Origin: Heterobilharzia americana | Lineage: Eukaryota; Platyhelminthes; Trematoda; Strigeidida; Schistosomatidae | Direction: 5' to 3' | Assembly (NCBI GenBank): GCA_944470555.2 | Contig: OX104128.1 | Coordinates: 60,519,257 to 60,583,256, forward strand | DNA: 64,000 nucleotides | Part shown: in pieces, positions 59,056-64,000 of the stretch | How the letters are laid out: each line of letters begins with the position of its first letter | How positions within the stretch are numbered: position 1 is the first letter of the stretch | Program-made: the position numbers and the translations under genes | The notes under the pieces: generated by a model | Databases searched by the model: none | Told to the model about the DNA's origin: nothing | What the model saw: only the letters and a program-made list of their open reading frames with translations

Positions 59056-59643
59056 GTAGAAATCCAAAATGGAAAAGTTGAGTGAAATGAGACAAAGTGA
59101 ATAATTCCATGGGTTTTTTTTTATTGAAAACCAGCTGGGAATAGAGGCTTACACATTTTCTTTTAGGAAATTATAATCTCTTCATGAAATACCTGATAAC
59201 AAATAAAAGTGCAATTTTCCTTCGAATACCTTCAAATACACAAGTTTCATTAGTTCAAGAGATAATAATTGGTTCATATTATTACTCATGCATATTTTAC
59301 AGAGATCTGCTACATACAATACATTTCAATATATGCGTTTTGCTTTAAACATGTATTCACAAGATGAAAGAATTCACACAATCATCACAAAGAAAATTGT
59401 GTAGATAATTCAGTAGTCTACTATAAATGACTACAACTTACTGGTATTTATAAATTACAGTTTCATTAGAAAAAAACGAATAACCACATTTGTGATATGA
59501 GAGACAATAATAATTATCCAAAAACTCGGACAAAAAGAGTACAATAAGCTTTGATTTCATCCAAAGTTCAGAAATGGATGTAAGTAACACTAAGAGAGTT
59601 GTAGCTTCACCATCTTTAGAGTTGGTTTCCAATGTGAGGTATT

Positions 59644-59935
59644 ACATCATTATGGTGAACAGCGATGGAATACAGGCTGCATGTGTTGTCCTATTTGGGA
59701 CTCGTCGTCTCCATTTGCTCCAAACGTTAAAACGTTATCCATTAGGCAACTGAGGCACGACAACCACACGTTCTGCAACGGGTATATAGCGCCGAATTTC
59801 TCAACTTCTGTTGGTAGATGGCTCCTAGGCGGATGCCTCCATATTCCCGGATATTCTTGATACTATGTTCATCTAGGTGATCAACAGAGGCTGAGCGATT
59901 CGATTCTGTATTATAACGGGGAACTAAAAGTATCA
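59644..59935 (-). mobile_element. Hammerhead element family 1, left unit of head-to-head pair
   Basis: Minus: tail (catccgcctaggagcc, ~59830) upstream, tRNA-like head (tgcctaatggataacg), then hammerhead 59644-59715: AGACGACGAGTCCC..., CAAC in place of GAAAC. Decayed. Confidence 0.7.
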
Positions 59936-59949
59936 AGACAATAACTGAT

Positions 59950-60250
59950 GCCTGTTACACAAGAGGTGACTCTTGTGCCCTAGTGGATAACACTTTGGCG
60001 CTTGAAGCGATGGGTAATGGGTTCGAGTCCCAGTGGGGAAAAAATCGCTTAATGGGATGGATGCAGGTACATACAGCTGATAAGCACCAAATAAGAAGCA
60101 ATGTGTGTCCTGGCTTCCACTGCTAATCACTAAGATGAATATGATATCATGAATATCCGGCAGCATCGAGACATCCGCAAAAGAGCTCGTCTGCCACTAG
60201 AGATTGAGTAATTCAGCCCTGCATAGCAAGGGTAAATTACACGTGAAGTA
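59950..60250 (+). mobile_element. Hammerhead element family 1, right unit of head-to-head pair
   Basis: tRNA-like head is good: tgccctagtggataacac and gggttcgagtcccagtgg. Hammerhead 60066-60128: acatacag CTGATAA, aaGAAGCAAtg, tgtcctggcttcc. Both cores altered. Tail gacatccgcaaaagagc. Confidence 0.75.
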
Positions 60251-60679
60251 TTACAATTCACCTTCAGTGACGATCTGATATAAATGCCACTTACAGTTGT
60301 TAAAATTCACGTAAAATACATCAACTGAAAAAAACTTATGGGTCAACATTAACATTCATTCAACAAGACAAATTACTGATAGAGTATTTGGATATACTTC
60401 TACAGATGTATTAGAAGTATACATTATTCAAAGAAATTAATACGAAGTAAATATTTTAATATACATGACATATGAGTCCAAACAGTGGTTATAACGCAAA
60501 ATGAACTTCAAACGTGACATGAGAGTTCAGAGAGGTAAATGTCCGATATTAAAGTACACTGTACAGCATAGGGATCGATAAGAGAAATTGATACATGTTC
60601 ACTCAAGTGTCCTTATCATCAGTAAACTTCTGTTTGATGCCACCCTCCGCCCTAATCGGATATCTGAACAACATCTAGC

Positions 60680-60960
60680 ATGGCTGACTCAGTATGGAAC
60701 AAATAAAAATAATAAAACGTTCAGCGTTTGCACATGTGATAGATACTGGTCATAAAGTGAATACAAATAAGGCTTTTGCAGTTATTTACTGTATAACATC
60801 CAGATTTCGGCCTAGTCTACGTATTCGCATGGAACACACGACAGAAGCTGTTATTATACACACACAAACACACACTTCTATAAACCGAGTCTTTGTAATC
60901 AGAAGAAATTTGTGCAACCTCTGTCATCACCTTAACCATCAAGGTGAGTTAACGTCTAAC
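60680..60960 (+). mobile_element. Penelope-like GIY-YIG C-terminal fragment
   Basis: Plus frame: RSAFAHVIDTGHKVNTNKAF, then FRPSLRI and TSINRVFVIRRNLCNLC. It fits the end of the PLE endonuclease ('SA.A.H...TGH.....AF.V....R...LRI.EA..I....P.LC.Q'). Truncated at the 5' side. Confidence 0.65.
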
Positions 60961-61028
60961 TTCAATTTATATCAGCTTTTATCTAACAGACTATAATCTT
61001 TCAAGTTGTTATTCATCGAAGACTGACA

Positions 61029-61166
61029 TCAGTTGGAGGAACAAAGGAAACCTGGGAGCACTGGACAGCTGTTTCGTCCTAGTATGGGACTCCTCAGCAG
61101 TGCGCACCCACGACCCCACCAGCAGGGATCGAACCCGCGACCTTCAGGTTCCGCGACCAGCGCGTT
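61029..61166 (-). mobile_element. Hammerhead element family 2, left unit of head-to-head pair
   Basis: Minus: starts within the tRNA-like head (aacgcgctggtcgcgg), B box cgggttcgatccctgc, ribozyme 61058-61105, tail tttcctttgttcctccaac. It is the best preserved family 2 copy with 61175-61351. Confidence 0.85.
61058..61105 (-). ncRNA. Hammerhead ribozyme, family 2, intact core
   Basis: Type-I layout on minus. Stem I GCACTG pairs with CAGTGC (6 bp). Conserved core CUGAGGA fits the general CUGANGA rule (position 7 is tolerant). Stem II GUCC/GGAC has loop CAUACUA. CGAAAC follows, then stem III in the palindrome ACAGCUGU, and the GUC cleavage triplet comes before CAGTGC. Stem III alone has at most two pairs with a 4-nt loop. 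The palindrome would allow a dimeric double hammerhead, as known for other short-stem-III hammerheads. Activity is inferred, not shown. Confidence 0.75.
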
Positions 61167-61174
61167 TGCGTTTG

Positions 61175-61351
61175 CGCTATATCGTGAGCTAACAGAAGTT
61201 GGAAATATGGAGCATTGGATTCTGACCCAGTGGCTCAATGGTAACGCGCTGGTCGTGGAACCTGAAGGTCGCGGGTTCGATCCCTGCTGATGAGGTCGTG
61301 GGTGCGCACTGCTGAGGAGTCCCATACTGGGACGAAACAGCTGTCCAGTGC
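61175..61351 (+). mobile_element. Hammerhead element family 2, right unit ending at ribozyme
   Basis: gcgctatatcgtgagctaac (5' region), ctgacccagtggctcaatgg (A box), cgggttcgatccctgc (B box), ribozyme 61306-61351. Similarity to the family stops right after stem I (next bases tcgtttcaat), so the element lacks the usual tail. Confidence 0.85.
61306..61351 (+). ncRNA. Hammerhead ribozyme, family 2, intact core
   Basis: Stem I GCACTG/CAGTGC. CUGAGGA at 61312-61318. Stem II GUCCCA/UGGGAC (6 bp, loop UAC). CGAAAC at 61333-61338, palindromic stem III, GUC at 61343-61345. All required bases are present. It differs from the minus partner only in stem II. Confidence 0.75.
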
Positions 61352-62084
61352 TCGTTTCAATCCTATATGATGTTGCGATAGCATATTACTGAGATCTGTA
61401 ATAAAGTATACAGCTGAATAGTGCCATATAGTTTCTCATCATCACCTAGCTGACGTCAAATAGTTACATAGTCTACCTTGAAATCAAAAAATATTTACAC
61501 TATTGACGATAACATAATCATCGAAATTATAAGAAATTCACTAACTGTAATTTCATGAAAATGAATTCTAATGAATTTCCTGTGGAAATAATCTACGAGA
61601 TAGGTAGACAAAATAAGGGTTTAAAATCTGTAGTCTTCCTCGATGAAGCCGATAAAATGTACATGATACAATTTCTTGACAAATTTTTTTTCGATTTCTC
61701 ACTTCATTGAAGATACAGTGAACAAAAGTGACAGTTAAAAAGGTCAAAAACTCATTGTAAGTTTTGAGTATGGCATAAAAGTTGTGTATTAGTCATCAGA
61801 AAACCACATGACCAGAATTTTCCTGAAGCATATCTAATAGTAGATTAGAAATCTGAGAAACCCTTAGTCACAGGGTAGCATCATGACCAATATTCCTGAA
61901 GTTTTCAACCATACGGCTTGGAAAAAAATGACAAGATCACTACTCACTGGCTTTAGTCAACAAGACGGGTACATTTACAATCATGATGAAATCAGCAACT
62001 ACCTTGGGTTTATTATAGAACGGTTAATTAGCATATTCAACTCAGCTATACACACAAGGTCAGTCACAGTTAGAAAAACAGGCA

Positions 62085-62840
62085 AAATTAACGTAAAACT
62101 TCGTTCATAAGTATATCGGTCCAACTTGCCACACTCCACAATAGTACACAAAGAACAGGTGGATAGAAAAAGACTCATATCGAAGCAGATAAAGTGATAT
62201 GACAGAATAAACAATATTCAAGCCTTAGAAGACGTTGAAGGGCGAATGTATTTGCGCCAATGCGACCGGTTCCAAGCCATGTCACCAACAGTCCTCAACC
62301 GTTGATTTCTATCGTCTCAAGGATCCCAGTCAGATAGTCTACATCTCTTCACCACACGACTCAGAACAACGGTCAGGGACTTCATCGACTAGTGCCACAT
62401 CTTTGTCTGACCATCCTGAACCGTCTTCCAACCTAATTCAACTCCTAGCATTGTACATCGATTTAGGTGGTGCATCAACATGCGTAACACATGTTCAAGC
62501 CACCTCAGCCGATGACAGTTCATAACGTCATCAACTGACTTGCCTACCTTACCTACTACCTTTCGCCTAACCTCAACATTGCACACAATGTGATTCCACC
62601 TTACACAAGCAATGTTGCGAAGACACCTATAATCAAAACCCTGTAACCGCTATGTGTCTCCTACGCTTAACGGCCATGTCTCACAACCGTATAATAGGAC
62701 AGAACGAATTGCAGTGTAGTATACTCATCCTTTGATAGATATTCGGATACCTCCCCAGTCGGCACCACATATGGCAAATACCAGGCTGGTCTTCTGTGTT
62801 CGACCTGAGATTTCATCAGCAACCAGCCCGTTCGGGATGA
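62085..62840 (-). mobile_element. Family B non-LTR, C-terminus and 3' UTR
   Basis: Minus: NPVRADEISGRTQKTSLVFA-type start near 62830, then MCNVEVRRKVVGKVGKSVDD, CHRLRWLEHVLRM, then QTKMWH and the UTR ending near 62085 (acttcgttcataagtatatcgg). Its 5' limit lies about 95 bp from the RhoGAP exon donor. Confidence 0.75.
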
Positions 62841-62933
62841 TAGTATCCATGACATGACTAGGAAATATTTGCCAACCAAAATGTAGCCAACAACACAACG
62901 CAAAACAGACAAGTATATTAAAGAAAAACTCAC

Positions 62934-63146
62934 TAAATCTTCAGGTGTAAATGCAAATACATTAGGTCCAAATACAATACCCAGTGATTCAGTCGACATT
63001 TTATTTTCTGTCTGATAAATAGAGACACGACGTAAAAATTGACATAAATGCTTTAATAAAGTATAATTTGATACTGGCAACTGAGCAATTAAATTCTCCA
63101 ACTGAATTAAATATGCCTCCTGTTTAAATCGATATTGTGAATAAAC
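62934..63146 (-). CDS. FAM13-like gene, RhoGAP domain exon
   Basis: Exon of 213 nt (71 codons), phase 0 at both ends: acceptor TTTGTTTTTCAG|GTTTAT, donor TTA|GTGAGT. It encodes the C-terminal half of a RhoGAP domain: LENLIAQLPVSNYTLLKHLC, QFLRRVS, ENKMSTESLGIVFGPNVFAF. This matches the RhoGAP signature 'LP..N...L..L..FL..V......N.M....L..VFGP'. RhoGAP domains stimulate GTP hydrolysis by Rho-family GTPases. The catalytic arginine finger lies in the N-terminal half, outside the window or unseen. FAM13A/B carry such a domain at their N-terminus and read very similarly here (LLKYLCQFLTKV; VFGPN). Upstream exons are beyond 64000. Confidence 0.9.
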
Positions 63147-63269
63147 CTGAAAAACAAACAAACACCAAAAAAATCACGAGAAAAAAAACGAATGAAGTAC
63201 AGTAAATGAATGAAGAAAGGATCCAGAAAAGTATGCCACACGTAATATACTAAACAACACGAAAACAGT

Positions 63270-63440
63270 TAATAACGAGTCACCTTAAAGCCCTCCACCC
63301 CGCCCAGTTTAACCGCTGAAATAACCAATCAAGCTTCGGTATTTCGGCTAGGATGGTAGTTTTTCATAAAATAACAGAACGCTTTTTGATTACCTCAGCA
63401 GTTATCAGAGTGGCTTTTAATTCAGTCACTCGTTAATAAC
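63270..63440. repeat. Inverted-repeat family X copy
   Basis: caccttaaagccctccac ... cgctgaaataaccaatcaag ... tttttcataaaataac ... gtggcttttaattcagtcac; the longest family X copy. Confidence 0.55.
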
Positions 63441-63582
63441 TGTCAATTAAACTAAAAAGATAATAGGTTCAACATAACATCCATCATAAAGTGTGTTTAA
63501 AGAATTTCAGTGAATACACTTATTTAACTAGCGATTTAAGAAACTTAATCATTTTGCTTACCTCTGTCTACATTCTGATGTA

Positions 63583-63710
63583 TTAGTGGCTATCGTGTCT
63601 CCCCAGTAGTCTAGTGGATAATGCTTTGACGTCTAGGGTGTAAGTACATCCAGCTGACGAGTCCCGAATAGGACGAGATGAGCATCCTGGATTCCACTGC
63701 TAGGCAACAC
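63583..63710 (+). mobile_element. Hammerhead element family 1
   Basis: tRNA-like A box cagtagtctagtggataatg. The B box is deleted. Hammerhead 63641-63708: acatccag CTGACGAGTCCC...GGGAC-like stem, GAGAT for GAAAC, then catcctggattcc. First core intact, second lost. Confidence 0.75.
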
Positions 63711-64000
63711 CAAGATGTACTAATTTTTTGAGTTTCAAATGTACGGATACATGAAATAAGTGATCATAAACGAATTACACTTATTAATCTGTAGATTTCC
63801 ATGGTAAGAGTAGTAATGTAAACAGTACAAAACCTTTGCACCGCTTGTTCGGGACTGACTAACTTCCTCAGGACTATTCACCGAATGAATTCTTATCATA
63901 GAGAAAAGTTTTTCGGACCAACTAAATCTGATTAACTCGTCTAGTTGTATCGAAACTCCAAAAAATGAATGCGTTAAGGACCTGATCACCAGAACTATAC

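Larger units (their letters stand above)
45399..62933 (-). other. Intron of the FAM13-like gene (17.5 kb)
   Basis: Splits the RhoGAP domain between PEDL and GYREQ, donor GTGAGT below 62934. Filled with family B, a possible LTR relic, hammerhead elements and a PLE piece. Nothing recognised in 48780-49170, 51425-52635, 55440-56175, 56605-57395, 58065-58910, 59060-59640 or 61360-62080. Confidence 0.6.
63147..64000 (-). other. Intron of the FAM13-like gene, upstream end outside window
   Basis: Acceptor TTTTTCAG at 63147-63148. Contains family X and family 1 repeats. 63711-64000 shows a chance frame but no convincing exon. Confidence 0.5.

Noticed and set aside
63735..63989. Minus frame with SFFGVSIQLDELIRFSWSEK, resembling the start of RhoGAP domains (FGV.L.EL)
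   Set aside because: The ~100 residues that must lie between this and the RhoGAP exon at 63146, including the arginine finger, are absent from the 600 bp between them. The following residues do not match RhoGAP. Probably chance or another repeat.
1..64000. CRISPR arrays, bacterial operons, replication origins, phage genes
   Set aside because: No regularly spaced identical repeats, no dense gene packing and clear spliceosomal introns; the window is metazoan nuclear DNA.

Overview
The window reads as nuclear DNA of a schistosome (genus Schistosoma; species not determinable here). It is AT-rich and intron-dominated. It is packed with schistosome-type repeats: tRNA-headed elements carrying Sm-alpha-like hammerhead ribozymes, an SR2-like RTE non-LTR retrotransposon, a second endonuclease/reverse-transcriptase non-LTR family (called family B here), and Penelope-like element (PLE) pieces with GIY-YIG endonuclease remnants. 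No bacterial gene organisation, rRNA or CRISPR array is present.

One host gene can be supported. It lies on the minus strand and crosses the window from right to left. Five phase-compatible coding exons are visible: 63146-62934, 45398-45184, 11322-10878, 4882-4546 and 3386-3184. They encode the C-terminal half of a RhoGAP domain, a linker, a block resembling the FAM13 'IRSAVEQHLF' segment, a low-complexity linker, and a block resembling the FAM13 'EKRAESSRPED...MT' segment. I therefore call it a FAM13-like RhoGAP gene. Both ends lie outside the window. Its introns are about 17.5, 33.9, 6.0 and 1.2 kb.

The remaining ~97% is intron. Region by region: 1-3.1 kb holds 3' ends of family B and of RTE. 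5-13 kb holds a PLE reverse-transcriptase remnant, fold-back elements, a ~1 kb inverted repeat and a head-to-tail pair of hammerhead elements. 13.9-37.2 kb holds family B fragments and two RTE copies in opposite orientation (14.9-16.4 and 34.8-37.2 kb) that share ~1.49 kb of very similar sequence. 37.5-48.6 kb holds a nearly full-length decayed family B element (39.6-43.2 kb) and further pieces. 49.2-50.4 kb holds a possible LTR-element relic. 52-63 kb holds more family B, PLE and hammerhead elements, including two head-to-head ribozyme pairs.

The most unusual content is the set of hammerhead-bearing dispersed repeats. Family 1 is Sm-alpha-like (CTGACGAG core). Family 2 has a CTGAGGA core; two copies near 61 kb keep every element needed for a minimal type-I hammerhead. 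Family 3 has a CTGATGAGCTCG core and is decayed in all copies seen. All three share a self-complementary stem III. Families 1 and 2 also have tRNA-like promoter heads. Family 2 additionally occurs as a head-to-tail dimer with a ~384-nt period, which fits propagation through circular or multimeric RNA.
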